Shown here: positions 47,232-55,214 of the stretch, piece after piece
How positions within the stretch are numbered: position 1 is the first letter of the stretch
Layout: each line of letters begins with the position of its first letter
Source of the DNA: Leptospira vanthielii serovar Holland str. Waz Holland = ATCC 700522
Lineage (GTDB): Bacteria > Spirochaetota > Leptospiria > Leptospirales > Leptospiraceae
Reading direction: 5' to 3'
DNA length: 64,000 bases
Assembly: GCF_000332455.1 (NCBI RefSeq)
Contig: NZ_AOGY02000051.1
Location: 62,001 to 126,000 of the forward strand
Notes under the pieces: model-generated
Database searches by the model: none
What the model saw: only the letters and a program-made list of their open reading frames with translations
What the model was told of the DNA's origin: nothing
Position numbers and translations under genes: made by a program

Positions 47232-48005
47232 ATGCCTACCGTAGGTCGCGCTCTCATCGTCGGTCTTTTATTTATCTTTTCCCTTGTGGCAGTGGGTTAT
47301 TTTACCATAGTCACAGAAGGTGGTCCCTTCCAAAAGTCGGGTTACCAACTTCCCGTATACTTTCCCGATGCGGAAGGGATTAAAATTGGAAACAAGGTCA
47401 CCATCCACGGGGTTCCGTTTGGATATGTTTCGAAAATCCGTTTGGTGCAGATTGATGAATATGGAAATCTACTCCCCGAAGGAGAATCGGGGATTGGAAC
47501 GAAGGTGGAACTCACACTTCTTTTGAAAGGTAATGTGCAACTTTTTTCCAATTACGAAATCACCATCAAAAACGAGAGCCTCCTTTCTGGACGTGTGGTC
47601 TCTCTCGACCCAGGCTCCAAGTTCCCGGTCGATCCAAAAACCAAAGAATATATGATGACAGAACCTGCTCTGACCAAAGTGGAGATCTCCCCCAAGTCAG
47701 GAAAACTGATGCCCATCCAGGGAAAAGTCACACAAGACCCTCTCGTTTCCTTATCCGAACTCATTGTCGAAAATCGCTCCGATATCCGCAAAACCGTACA
47801 AAACATAGCCGGAATTACCGGAAAAATCAATGAAGGCCAAGGAACCCTAGGAAAACTCATCAATGAAAGTGATGTACATAAGTCTGTGAATACCACTCTT
47901 GGCGATGCCCAGGTTGTTTTGAAAGAGCTCCGGGAAGGACTGGAAGACACCAGGGAACAGGCTCCCGTCACGAGTTTCATTCGTTCTGCCCTCAGCGCAT
48001 TTTAA
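47232..48005 (+). CDS. MlaD-family MCE-domain protein
   Basis: Substrate-binding component of an MCE lipid transporter. The 257 residues start with a signal anchor (about 8-28), followed by the MCE domain (about 35-130): [32 protein letters not shown] matches the MlaD 'F.d..GL..G..V...GV.VG.V' pattern (split by spaces when compared). The remainder (about 150-257) is helical and may form the pore helix or an extended tube. An AGGAGAACTTTAGGA lies just before the ATG. With the MlaE and MlaF genes it makes a complete inner-membrane module; MlaB- and MlaC-like genes are not seen here. Confidence 0.93.
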   Translation: MPTVGRALIVGLLFIFSLVAVGYFTIVTEGGPFQKSGYQLPVYFPDAEGIKIGNKVTIHGVPFGYVSKIRLVQIDEYGNLLPEGESGIGTKVELTLLLKGNVQLFSNYEITIKNESLLSGRVVSLDPGSKFPVDPKTKEYMMTEPALTKVEISPKSGKLMPIQGKVTQDPLVSLSELIVENRSDIRKTVQNIAGITGKINEGQGTLGKLINESDVHKSVNTTLGDAQVVLKELREGLEDTREQAPVTSFIRSALSAF

Positions 48006-48157
48006 GCACTAACACGCAAAATACGGTCCCATTTGTAGTAAAAATCTTTGGTTTGGTGCACAAATGGAGGCCGTCACAATCCCACCACACTGTTGTAAAA
48101 AGGAGACATTTTTTTGACTTGGGCCTACGGTTTTGGAATTGTCCCTCCCCCTATTTC

Positions 48158-48169
48158 TACAAATTTGTA
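48158..48169. promoter_or_regulatory. 12-bp perfect palindrome upstream of lpxC
   Basis: TACAAATTTGTA is an exact palindrome 15 bases before the lpxC start codon and just ahead of its AGGA. It could be an operator or affect the translation start; no regulator is implied by the sequence alone. The wider 178-bp gap also holds TTGACT at 48114-48119, without a convincing -10 partner. Confidence 0.35.
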
Positions 48170-48183
48170 AGTAGGAACTGATT

Positions 48184-49092
48184 ATGGTAACGGCGATACA
48201 TAGAAAAACGATCCAAAACTCCATCACTCTTAAGGGAATTGGCGTACATTCCGGGAAAATGGTAACTTTACGGCTCCATCCGGCGGAAGCAAATACAGGA
48301 CTTATCTTTTATCTCTACAAAGGGACCCAAAAAATTCGAATTCCCGTCTCTCTCGACCATGTAGTCGATACAAGTAACGCCACAACCATCGGTGACGGAA
48401 GTTCCAACCGGGTGCAAACGATAGAGCACCTTCTTGCCGCAGTCCATACCTTAGGCATTACTGATTGTATTTTTGAAATTGATTCCGTAGAAGTTCCGAT
48501 TATGGATGGTTCCTCTCTTCCCTTTTGGGAAGGAATCCGGTCGGCAGGAATTCGGGTGCTGGATGAAACCATTGAACCCATTACCATTGCCAACCCCATT
48601 TGGGTGGTTGACGGGGACAAATACCTCGTTATGTTACCTTCCGACGAACTCAAAGTCACTTATAGCATCGATTTCAACCACCCCCTCCTCAGAGGACAAT
48701 CTTACACCACCACTCTTGACGAATCCATTTTAGGAACAGACATCCTTCCTGCCCGAACTTTTGGGTTTTTGAAAGATGTGGAAGCCCTCCAAGCAAGAGG
48801 CCTTGCCATGGGTGGGTCTCTCGACAATGCGGTTGTTCTGACAGATGACGGGTATTTGAATGAAACTTTGCGTTATGACAACGAATGTGTCCGTCATAAG
48901 ATTCTCGATCTCATTGGGGACTTAGCAGTGATGGGCCGGCCTTTTCGTGGCCATTTGATTGCTTCCAAAGCAGGTCACGCCCTAGACATCTCTCTTGCCA
49001 AATGCATTATGAGCCAAGTCACGGGAAATGAACTTACCCAGTTCAAAAGCAAAAGAATCCCACTTTTCGCTAAAAAACAAGCGGTCCGTTAG
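48184..49092 (+). CDS. lpxC: UDP-3-O-acyl-N-acetylglucosamine deacetylase
   Basis: Zn2+-dependent second enzyme and committed step of lipid A synthesis. The 302 residues show GIGVHSGKMVTLRLHPA, TIEHLLAAVHTLGI (zinc His), HKILDLIGDLAVMG (zinc His and Asp), and KAGHALDISLAKCI (catalytic His). The hydrophobic insert regions are of normal size. An AGGA is seven bases before the ATG. It is followed by ptsI, both on the plus strand. The presence of lpxC fits a spirochaete that makes LPS, such as Leptospira. Confidence 0.96.
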   Translation: MVTAIHRKTIQNSITLKGIGVHSGKMVTLRLHPAEANTGLIFYLYKGTQKIRIPVSLDHVVDTSNATTIGDGSSNRVQTIEHLLAAVHTLGITDCIFEIDSVEVPIMDGSSLPFWEGIRSAGIRVLDETIEPITIANPIWVVDGDKYLVMLPSDELKVTYSIDFNHPLLRGQSYTTTLDESILGTDILPARTFGFLKDVEALQARGLAMGGSLDNAVVLTDDGYLNETLRYDNECVRHKILDLIGDLAVMGRPFRGHLIASKAGHALDISLAKCIMSQVTGNELTQFKSKRIPLFAKKQAVR

Positions 49093-49154
49093 AATCCGCA
49101 GTTTTTTACTTTCCAAACGAAGCCTAGCCGAAAGTATTTTTGGCAAAGGGACGG

Positions 49155-50882
49155 ATGGAAGAAAAAACCACATTTAAAGGCATTTCTGCCTATCCAGGCA
49201 CAGTTTATGGCAAAGTGTTTCGTTGGAAACAATCCAAACGAAAACGCGAAGACCGCACGGACCTCTCCCCTGACGAAATCAAAGAAGAAGTAGAACTCCT
49301 AAAAAAGGGACTCCTCAAAACTGAAGATGACCTGGCCGACCTCGTCCAAAAATCTAAGGCAAACAGAGAACTCTCCGAAATATTAGAATCCCAAATTGTT
49401 TTTTTGAATGATCCCTTGTTTCGTGCGCGAGTCTTCGAAAGAATTTCGCAAAACAACGAGTCGGCGGGCCTTGCCCTAGAAACAGCTGTTAGTTCCTTAT
49501 ACGACGAATTCCAATCCATTCCCGATGAATTCTTTCGGGAACGGGCCGACCATATTTTGGATATTGGGAAACGAATTGAATCCAATCTTTATCCTGACAA
49601 ATTAGCCGATCAAACGAAAATCCCTGAGGATGTCATCCTTATCGCCAAGGAAATCACTCCCTCGGAGATGATCCAATTGGGAAAAGTAGGCCTAAGAGGA
49701 ATTGCCACAGACTTTGGAGGGAAAACGGGTCATACGGCAATCATTGCAAGAAATTACGGAATTCCAACGATTGTCGGTTTAAAAAACATCACCTCACACG
49801 TAGAAGACGATGACTATATTTTATTAGATGCTACTAAAGGAATTTTAAACCGGTCTCCCGGGATTGATGAAATCAAACTCGCTGGAATCCGAAGTGAAAT
49901 TCACAAAGTCCAACCCCTTCGTGAAATCAGTGATGGTCCAAGAGAAATCAAAACCAAAGATGGAAAAAAGTTTTCCCTCAGAGCCAATATTGATTCCGAA
50001 GACGAAGTGGATTTGGCCTTTGAACAAGGAGCCGATGGAATTGGTCTTGTAAGAACCGAAATTTTATTCATTCGCTATGTAGAATTCAAACCCACAGAAG
50101 AAGAACAGTTTGCCGTTTACAAACGCATTTTACTAAAGATGGTGGGACGGCCCGTAACTTTCCGTGTCTGGGACATCGGTGCTGACAAAATGGAAAATGG
50201 ATACGAAGAAGCCAATCCCTTTCTCGGAAATCGGGGGATTCGTTACCTTCTCCGCCATCCGCACTTTTTTAAGGAACAACTGAGAGCCCTCCTTCGTGCT
50301 AGTGAATTTGGAACCATGAGAATCATGCTTCCCATGATCACAACCCGTTCGGAAATTTTACAAACAAAAACTTTGTTTGCCGAATGTCGTGAAGAACTAA
50401 AGATTACAGGACTTGACATCACAAAAAAAATTCCTCTTGGGATCATGGTAGAAACACCTGCTTGCGCCCTAAACCTACCCTTTCTCGGAAACCATGTAGA
50501 TTTTTATAGTGTCGGGACAAACGACCTATTACAATACCTTCTCGCAGTAGAGCGTAACAACCATTTGGTGGGTGACCTTTACAACCCGTGGCAAGTGGTT
50601 TTTTTACTTCTTTTGAAGAACATTGCCGATGTTGCCAATTCTCAGAAAAAACCCATTAGTATTTGTGGAGAGATTGGAAGTGATCCCATGTTTACCGCTG
50701 TCCTCATTGGGCTTGGGTTTAGGGATTTGAGTTCTGCACTCCCGCTGATGCGTGAAGTCGGAGAAAAAGTGCAGGAAATTTCTTCTTGGAAAGCAAAACT
50801 CCTCGCCGAACAAGTGATAGCACTTGCAGGAGAAGAAAAATTTGATGAAATCGAATCCCTGGTTTTAGAAACTAAAGGTTAG
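49155..50882 (+). CDS. ptsI: Phosphoenolpyruvate-protein phosphotransferase (enzyme I)
   Basis: Enzyme I autophosphorylates from PEP and passes phosphate to HPr. The 575 residues from the ATG at 49155 have an N-terminal HPr-binding domain with the active-site motif DFGGKTGHTAIIARNYGIPTIVG (active His), and a C-terminal PEP-binding barrel with GADGIGLVRTEILF, RVWDIGADK, LGNRGIRYLL, IMLPMI and the ICGEIGSDP cysteine loop. A GGGACGG just ahead of the ATG supports that start over an in-frame TTG at 49140. Leptospira have few PTS sugar permeases, so a regulatory (PTS-Ntr-like) role is plausible. Confidence 0.95.
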   Translation: MEEKTTFKGISAYPGTVYGKVFRWKQSKRKREDRTDLSPDEIKEEVELLKKGLLKTEDDLADLVQKSKANRELSEILESQIVFLNDPLFRARVFERISQNNESAGLALETAVSSLYDEFQSIPDEFFRERADHILDIGKRIESNLYPDKLADQTKIPEDVILIAKEITPSEMIQLGKVGLRGIATDFGGKTGHTAIIARNYGIPTIVGLKNITSHVEDDDYILLDATKGILNRSPGIDEIKLAGIRSEIHKVQPLREISDGPREIKTKDGKKFSLRANIDSEDEVDLAFEQGADGIGLVRTEILFIRYVEFKPTEEEQFAVYKRILLKMVGRPVTFRVWDIGADKMENGYEEANPFLGNRGIRYLLRHPHFFKEQLRALLRASEFGTMRIMLPMITTRSEILQTKTLFAECREELKITGLDITKKIPLGIMVETPACALNLPFLGNHVDFYSVGTNDLLQYLLAVERNNHLVGDLYNPWQVVFLLLLKNIADVANSQKKPISICGEIGSDPMFTAVLIGLGFRDLSSALPLMREVGEKVQEISSWKAKLLAEQVIALAGEEKFDEIESLVLETKG

Positions 50883-50899
50883 TTTGACTTAGGTAGTGT

Positions 50900-50947
50900 T
50901 GGGATTCTTGTCCCGATAAAAAATAGAATCAAGAGTCCCATCTTTTT
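50900..50947 (+). terminator. Rho-independent terminator after ptsI
   Basis: Eleven-base arms TGGGATTCTTG (50900-50910) and CAAGAGTCCCA (50930-50940), with one G-U pair, are separated by 19 bases. TCTTTTTACT follows. It lies between ptsI and the convergent POT gene. Confidence 0.6.
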
Positions 50948-50949
50948 AC

Positions 50950-52281
50950 TTAAGCAGCCGAGATCGCATTTTCTTCTTCTTTACCTTTTAACAAAAGTAG
51001 AATCGATTTCTTTTTCAGAGAATAGATTCCATATAAAAGGATGGCACCAAAGAAAGAACAGAGAACAAAAAAACCATAGAAGTTAGTCATACTTCCCCAT
51101 TGGTTTTGGTAACCCGATAAAATCCCTGCGGCATAATGCCCAAAGGCATTGGATAAAAACCAAATCCCCATAAGAACGGATGCGTATTTAACAGGCGCCA
51201 TGTGACTCACAAAAGATAATCCTACTGGAGAAAGGCAAAGTTCACTTAATGTATTCCAAAAGTATACAAACACCAAAAACAAAATAGAAACAGCAATTCC
51301 CGCTTCGGCATATTTTGCAGCAACGACCATCACGAGAAATCCAATTCCAAGAAGAACCAAACTAAGAACAAATTTCAAAACAGGATTAGGATTCTTTTTT
51401 CGTTTGGCAAGGCCCGTCCAAAGAGTAGAGACGATAGGACCAAATAGAAGGATAAATAAAGGATTGATGGATTGTAATACCGACGCTGGGATTTCAAATC
51501 CAAACAAAAATCTATCAGTATTTCGGAGTGCAAATAGGTTGAGTGAAGAACCCATTTGTTCAAAAGCCATCCAAAAGAAGATACTAAAAAAAGAGAGTAA
51601 AATGATTAGTAAAATTTTTGGTTTGGTTTGGTGGTCGTTTACGGTCATAGCAGAAGAGACAACTCGGTCTCTTTGTTTCTCCCAAAGGGAATTTGGCAAA
51701 CGTTTACTTCCGAAATAAAATACGACCATACCGATTGCCATTCCAAATCCGGCAGATAAAAAACCCAAATGCCAATCCACTCGTTCCCCCAAACTTCCAC
51801 AGAGAATTGGACCAATCAGTCCACCCAAATTGATCCCCATATAAAATATGGTAAATCCACTGTCCCGAAGCCCAGGTTTCCTTTCGTATAACCTTCCAAA
51901 GATGGTAGAGATATTGGGTTTAAAAAATCCATTCCCGAGAGCTAACAAAACAAGGCCCGAATAAAAAAAAGATAAATCAGAAAAAGCAAGGGAGATATGC
52001 CCACAAAGCATAAGAAAACTTCCCAAATATATGGATAATTTGTAACTAAGAAATCTGTCTGTTAAATATCCTCCAAGAACAGGCGTTAGATAGACGAAAC
52101 TTGTATAAAAAGCATAAACAGCTCCTGCATCTGCATCAGAAAATCCGAGTGACTTTACCAAATACAAAACAAGGAGAGCTCGCATCCCATAATAACTAAG
52201 TCTTTCCCACATCTCGGTGAGAAAGAGTGGCGCGATTCCTTCGGGGTGTTTGTCCAAATCTATTTCGTTCGGCTTTTCCAA
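50950..52281 (-). CDS. POT-family proton-coupled peptide transporter
   Basis: The 443 residues have about twelve membrane helices and the POT (PTR2) signature at the start: GIAPLFLTEMWERLSYYGMRALLVLYLV, followed by FVYLTPVLGGYLTDRFLSYK (motif A region). It imports di- or tripeptides with protons. The ExxER motif of helix 1 is present as EMWERLSYYG. The start overlaps the end of the cobalamin adenosyltransferase gene by 22 bp, a notably long overlap. A C-terminal short Ser/Leu/Lys tail follows the last helix. Confidence 0.92.
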   Translation of the reverse strand: MEKPNEIDLDKHPEGIAPLFLTEMWERLSYYGMRALLVLYLVKSLGFSDADAGAVYAFYTSFVYLTPVLGGYLTDRFLSYKLSIYLGSFLMLCGHISLAFSDLSFFYSGLVLLALGNGFFKPNISTIFGRLYERKPGLRDSGFTIFYMGINLGGLIGPILCGSLGERVDWHLGFLSAGFGMAIGMVVFYFGSKRLPNSLWEKQRDRVVSSAMTVNDHQTKPKILLIILLSFFSIFFWMAFEQMGSSLNLFALRNTDRFLFGFEIPASVLQSINPLFILLFGPIVSTLWTGLAKRKKNPNPVLKFVLSLVLLGIGFLVMVVAAKYAEAGIAVSILFLVFVYFWNTLSELCLSPVGLSFVSHMAPVKYASVLMGIWFLSNAFGHYAAGILSGYQNQWGSMTNFYGFFVLCSFFGAILLYGIYSLKKKSILLLLKGKEEENAISAA

Positions 52282-52826
52282 ATGGTTTCCTCGTTTCCAA
52301 TAGAAAAATTGGCAAACCGTGCGGCAACAAAAAGATAATCAGAAAGCCGATTGAGATAAATTCTTAAGTCGGAATGGATCTCTCCGCCAGACTCAATGTA
52401 TACAAGAAGGTCCCTTTCCAATCGCCGGCAAATTGTACGAGCAATGTGCAGAGTGCTTGCCACTGAACTTCCCCCAGGTAAAATAAAAAACTTAATTTCA
52501 GGAAGGACTTCCATAAGCCTGTCAATTTCCTTTTCCAAACTTTCTACATCTGATCGCAAAACAACCGTTCCTTCCTTAGAATCCTTCGGAACATAACCTG
52601 CCAGTTCTGATCCAATCTCAAAAAGAAAACTTTGAATGCCTTTTAGGTAATTTAGAAAAGGGGGGTCGAAACTCAGATCCTTTGTAAATGAAAGAGCAAG
52701 GCCTATCGTACTATTGAGTTCATCACAACTTCCGTAGAGATCCACCCTGCGATCTGTTTTGGAAACTTTGATTCCGGAAGCAAGGTAGGTCTGACCACCA
52801 TCGCCAAATTTGGTGTAGATTTTCAA
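52260..52826 (-). CDS. Cob(I)alamin adenosyltransferase, PduO type
   Basis: Adenosylates cob(I)alamin (or cobyrinic diamide) to make coenzyme B12. The 188 residues match the PduO/ATR family: TKFGDGGQTYLASGIKVSKTD near the start, RVDLYGSCDELNSTIGLA, and FFILPGGSSVASTLHIARTICRRLERDL with the nucleotide-binding Arg pairs. On the minus strand AAGGAG lies ahead of the ATG at 52826. It is divergent from flagellin across a 205-bp gap that holds a promoter for the flagellin gene. Confidence 0.93.
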   Translation of the reverse strand: MKIYTKFGDGGQTYLASGIKVSKTDRRVDLYGSCDELNSTIGLALSFTKDLSFDPPFLNYLKGIQSFLFEIGSELAGYVPKDSKEGTVVLRSDVESLEKEIDRLMEVLPEIKFFILPGGSSVASTLHIARTICRRLERDLLVYIESGGEIHSDLRIYLNRLSDYLFVAARFANFSIGNEETIWKSRTK

Positions 52827-52855
52827 TTTCCCACTCCTTAAGTGCTTAAATTTTC

Positions 52856-52883
52856 TTTACAGACATCAGTTTTTTGGTATAGA
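52856..52883 (+). promoter_or_regulatory. Candidate sigma-70-type promoter of the flagellin gene
   Basis: TTTACA (52856-52861), a 16-base spacer and TATAGA (52878-52883) lie 148 bases ahead of the flagellin ATG. I do not see a sigma-28 match (TAAA-N15-GCCGATAA) here. The call is from sequence only. Confidence 0.5.
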
Positions 52884-53031
52884 ATCATCTGGAAAGGCAA
52901 AATTCACGGAAGAACCAAGGGCAGGCAACCCCTTCTCTTCCCGACGGGAACGGATTTCTCGGAAAGTGATTTTTACTTTTCTCCGCATGTAGGGAAACAG
53001 GCGGGTCATGGACACACAGGAGGGTGTGACA

Positions 53032-53880
53032 ATGATTATCAATCACAACATCAGCGCGCTTGTTGCGAAACGGGCGCTCACAAACACCGGGCGTGACATG
53101 GATAAATCCATGGAACACCTAGCAACGGGTATGCGAATCAACAGACCAGGGGATGATTCTCTGGGATTCGCCGTGTCCGAAAAATTAAGATCACAAATTC
53201 GGGGCCTTGGCCAAGCAGAACGAAATACCCAGGATGGTATGTCGTTTATTCAAGTCACCGAAGGATCTTTAGACCAAGTAAACTCTATCTTACAGAGGTT
53301 ACGCGAACTTTCCGTTCAATCCTCAAACGGGATTTACTCTAACGAAGACAGAAAACTTGTCCAGTTAGAAGTATCTCAATTAGTGGAAGAAGTGGAAAGG
53401 ATCGGAACTTCTGCAGAGTTTAATAAAGTCAAACCATTGGATGGAAGGTTTTCTCGTTCTTCCAAAAATCCAATGACTTTGCAAGTGGGTGCAAACGGTA
53501 CAGAGAAAATAGAACTCTACATCAATACGATGACAAGTTCTTCCCTCAAACTGAAACAAGCCGGAAACAAGTTGACACTATCAACTCCGAACAAGGCTTC
53601 CGATTCACTCCAAGTTTTAGACGACGCCATTACCAAAGTCAACCGCCTGCGGTCTGACCTAGGTGCCTATTACAACCGATTAGATTTAACTTTGAAATCA
53701 CTAAGTAACAACTATGTGAACATTGTTTCAGCTGAATCGCAAGTAAGGGATGCTGATATGGCAACGGAAATGGTAGAATATTCCAAAAACCAAATCCTAA
53801 CCAAATCAGGTGTGGCGATGCTTGCACAAGCGAACCTCCGACCGGAATCCGTAGTAAAACTCCTCACGGACAGATACTAA
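53032..53880 (+). CDS. flaB: Flagellin of the periplasmic flagellar core (FlaB family)
   Basis: Core filament protein of the spirochaete endoflagellum. The 282 residues keep the N-terminal D0/D1 core (MIINHNISAL, then LATGMRINRPGDDSLGFAVSEKLR and RNTQDGMSFIQVTEGSL) and the C-terminal core (VNRLRSDLGAYYNRLD ... RDADMATEMVEYSKNQIL ... GVAMLAQANLRPESVVKLL). AGGAGGG lies seven bases before the ATG at 53032; an in-frame ATG at 53008 is discounted. The central part is short, as in FlaB proteins. Several residues (PGDD, the LRPES end) depart from the usual FlaB pattern, so this may be a divergent paralogue. Confidence 0.94.
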   Translation: MIINHNISALVAKRALTNTGRDMDKSMEHLATGMRINRPGDDSLGFAVSEKLRSQIRGLGQAERNTQDGMSFIQVTEGSLDQVNSILQRLRELSVQSSNGIYSNEDRKLVQLEVSQLVEEVERIGTSAEFNKVKPLDGRFSRSSKNPMTLQVGANGTEKIELYINTMTSSSLKLKQAGNKLTLSTPNKASDSLQVLDDAITKVNRLRSDLGAYYNRLDLTLKSLSNNYVNIVSAESQVRDADMATEMVEYSKNQILTKSGVAMLAQANLRPESVVKLLTDRY

Positions 53881-53899
53881 TCCGATCGAAAAAGAAACG

Positions 53900-53931
53900 G
53901 AAATCCTCCTTGCAAACAGGGAGGATTTCTT
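53900..53931 (+). terminator. Rho-independent terminator after flaB
   Basis: Ten-base arms GAAATCCTCC (53900-53909) and GGAGGATTTC (53920-53929) close a ten-base loop, followed by a short T-rich stretch. It lies 19 bases after the flagellin stop. Confidence 0.75.
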
Positions 53932-53937
53932 TAAACT

Positions 53938-53965
53938 TTGTCCTTATACTTATACAGAGTATAAG
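53938..53965 (+). promoter_or_regulatory. Promoter with overlapping inverted repeat, upstream of the OmpA lipoprotein gene
   Basis: TTGTCC (53938-53943), a 16-base spacer and TATAAG (53960-53965) make a good vegetative promoter. An inverted repeat, CTTATACT (53943-53950) and AGTATAAG (53958-53965), spans the spacer and the -10, with seven bases between its arms. The layout suggests repression by an unidentified dimeric regulator (inferred). Confidence 0.55.
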
Positions 53966-53979
53966 CGAGGACATTACCG

Positions 53980-54711
53980 TTGAAACAAATCATCTCAGGA
54001 ATTCTTTCCCTATCATTACTATCCACAATCTCTTGTGGTCTATCGGACAACACCAAAAGACTCATTCTTAGTACATCCATTGGATGTGGAGTTGGTCTTG
54101 CACTCGGTGCCGTTTATGACGAAGCACAACGAAAGAAAGATACAAAAAACAAAAAGAACGATTTCCAAAGACAAATTAAATCCTCTTTGGCAATGGAAAA
54201 AAAGAAACCGCAGAACAAAGGTAAGATTGTTGGCCTTGGTGCAGGTTGTTTGGCAGGACTTGGAACTGGTTTTTATCTCAACACCATGTATGACAACATG
54301 GAAGAAGAAATGAAAAAACAAGGAATCAAACTTGAGAAAAACATGGAAGGTGGAGAAACTGTTAGCCTCACTGCTTCTATGGACGGGGGAATTGCTTTTG
54401 AAGATGGAAAAGCGGACCTAAAAGGAAAAGGAAAGGAGAATATCGACAAATTGGCTGAAGCACTTGCGGCTTACCCAGAAACCAAAATCAATATCTCAGG
54501 ACACGCAAACAAAACAGGTGCCGAAGATCTGAACCTTCGCCTATCTCAAGACCGCGCCGTGACTGCAAAAAATGCGATCATTGAAAATGGTGTGGAAGGA
54601 AAACGAATTGGAACAGTCCAAGGATTAGGTTCCTCAACTCCTATCAAAAATGTTGATCCAAAAGACGGATCGAACAGGCGAGTCGAAGTAGAAATCGTTC
54701 CGGCAAGCTAA
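53980..54711 (+). CDS. OmpA-domain lipoprotein with glycine-zipper segments
   Basis: TTG start with GAGGA eight bases upstream. The 243 residues begin with a signal peptide and lipobox LSTISC (Cys19). Two Gly-rich, membrane-prone stretches follow: IGCGVGLALGAVY (about 34-46) and GLGAGCLAGLGTGFY (about 85-99). The C-terminal OmpA-like domain (about 135-242) contains FEDGKADLKGKGKENID, INISGHANKTG, LSQDRA and NRRVEVEI. The domain should bind peptidoglycan in the periplasm. A promoter with an inverted repeat precedes it and a perfect terminator palindrome follows. Confidence 0.87.
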   Translation: MKQIISGILSLSLLSTISCGLSDNTKRLILSTSIGCGVGLALGAVYDEAQRKKDTKNKKNDFQRQIKSSLAMEKKKPQNKGKIVGLGAGCLAGLGTGFYLNTMYDNMEEEMKKQGIKLEKNMEGGETVSLTASMDGGIAFEDGKADLKGKGKENIDKLAEALAAYPETKINISGHANKTGAEDLNLRLSQDRAVTAKNAIIENGVEGKRIGTVQGLGSSTPIKNVDPKDGSNRRVEVEIVPAS

Positions 54712-54729
54712 GAGTCAAACGACATAAAA

Positions 54730-54759
54730 AAAGGGACCAATTGGTCCCTTTCGTTTTTT
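54730..54759 (+). terminator. Rho-independent terminator with a 22-bp perfect palindrome
   Basis: AAAGGGACCAA and TTGGTCCCTTT form an uninterrupted palindrome at 54730-54751, followed by CGTTTTTT. It follows the OmpA lipoprotein stop by 19 bases. Confidence 0.85.
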
Positions 54760-54764
54760 CAAGT

Positions 54765-54790
54765 AAGCCTACATTTTTGTAGGCTTTTCT
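54765..54790. terminator. Second terminator hairpin before the convergent YbaB gene
   Basis: AAGCCTACA (54765-54773) and TGTAGGCTT (54778-54786) close a four-base loop, followed by T-rich DNA on the plus strand. On the minus strand it lies just past the YbaB stop, so it may act in both directions. Confidence 0.65.
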
Positions 54791-54814
54791 ATTTCCAGAT
54801 CCAGGAATTCTCGA

Positions 54815-55135
54815 TTACATTCCTAGGCCTGGGAATCCACCCATGGCTTGCATCTGTTTTGCGGCGCCTGCCTGCGCATCCTGCAAAGCTTTTGTATACG
54901 CTTCTTGGATTGACTTTTCTAGAAGGTTTTTATCTTTTTTGTCAATCAGTTCATCCTCGATCTGAATGGATTTCATTTGGAATTTTCCATCCAAAGTCAC
55001 AGAGAGTAGTTTGTTTTTGGAAATACCTACAAAATTAAGACCGGCAAGTTCCTTTTCCATGGTTTTCACCTGGGATCTCATCTTTTTCATTTGTTTGAGC
55101 ATATCAAACTTGTTTCCGCCTGCTCCACCGAACAT
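54815..55135 (-). CDS. YbaB/EbfC-family nucleoid-associated protein
   Basis: Small DNA-binding dimer that coats or organises the nucleoid. The 106 residues fit the family: MFGGAGGNKFDMLKQMKKMRSQ at the start, then a central beta hairpin with SVTLDGKFQMKSIQI and a C-terminal helix ending AAKQMQAMGGFPGLGM. The ATG at 55135 is preferred because the family starts there; the frame runs 47 codons further upstream without support. In many bacteria ybaB follows dnaX; that gene is not in this window. Confidence 0.92.
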   Translation of the reverse strand: MFGGAGGNKFDMLKQMKKMRSQVKTMEKELAGLNFVGISKNKLLSVTLDGKFQMKSIQIEDELIDKKDKNLLEKSIQEAYTKALQDAQAGAAKQMQAMGGFPGLGM

Positions 55136-55214
55136 AAGCACCTCTTTTCCTTTCAGGATTATTTTTCTTGAAAAGAAGGCAAATATAAAACGTTGCTTTG
55201 TCGATACTATAACT

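Noticed and set aside
52842..53118. Small frames in the flagellin upstream gap
   Set aside because: They lack ribosome sites and conserved motifs and overlap the promoter and start of flaB.
54966..55214. Upstream extension of the channel frame
   Set aside because: It lies antisense to the YbaB gene; the ATG at 55215 precedes the first membrane helix.
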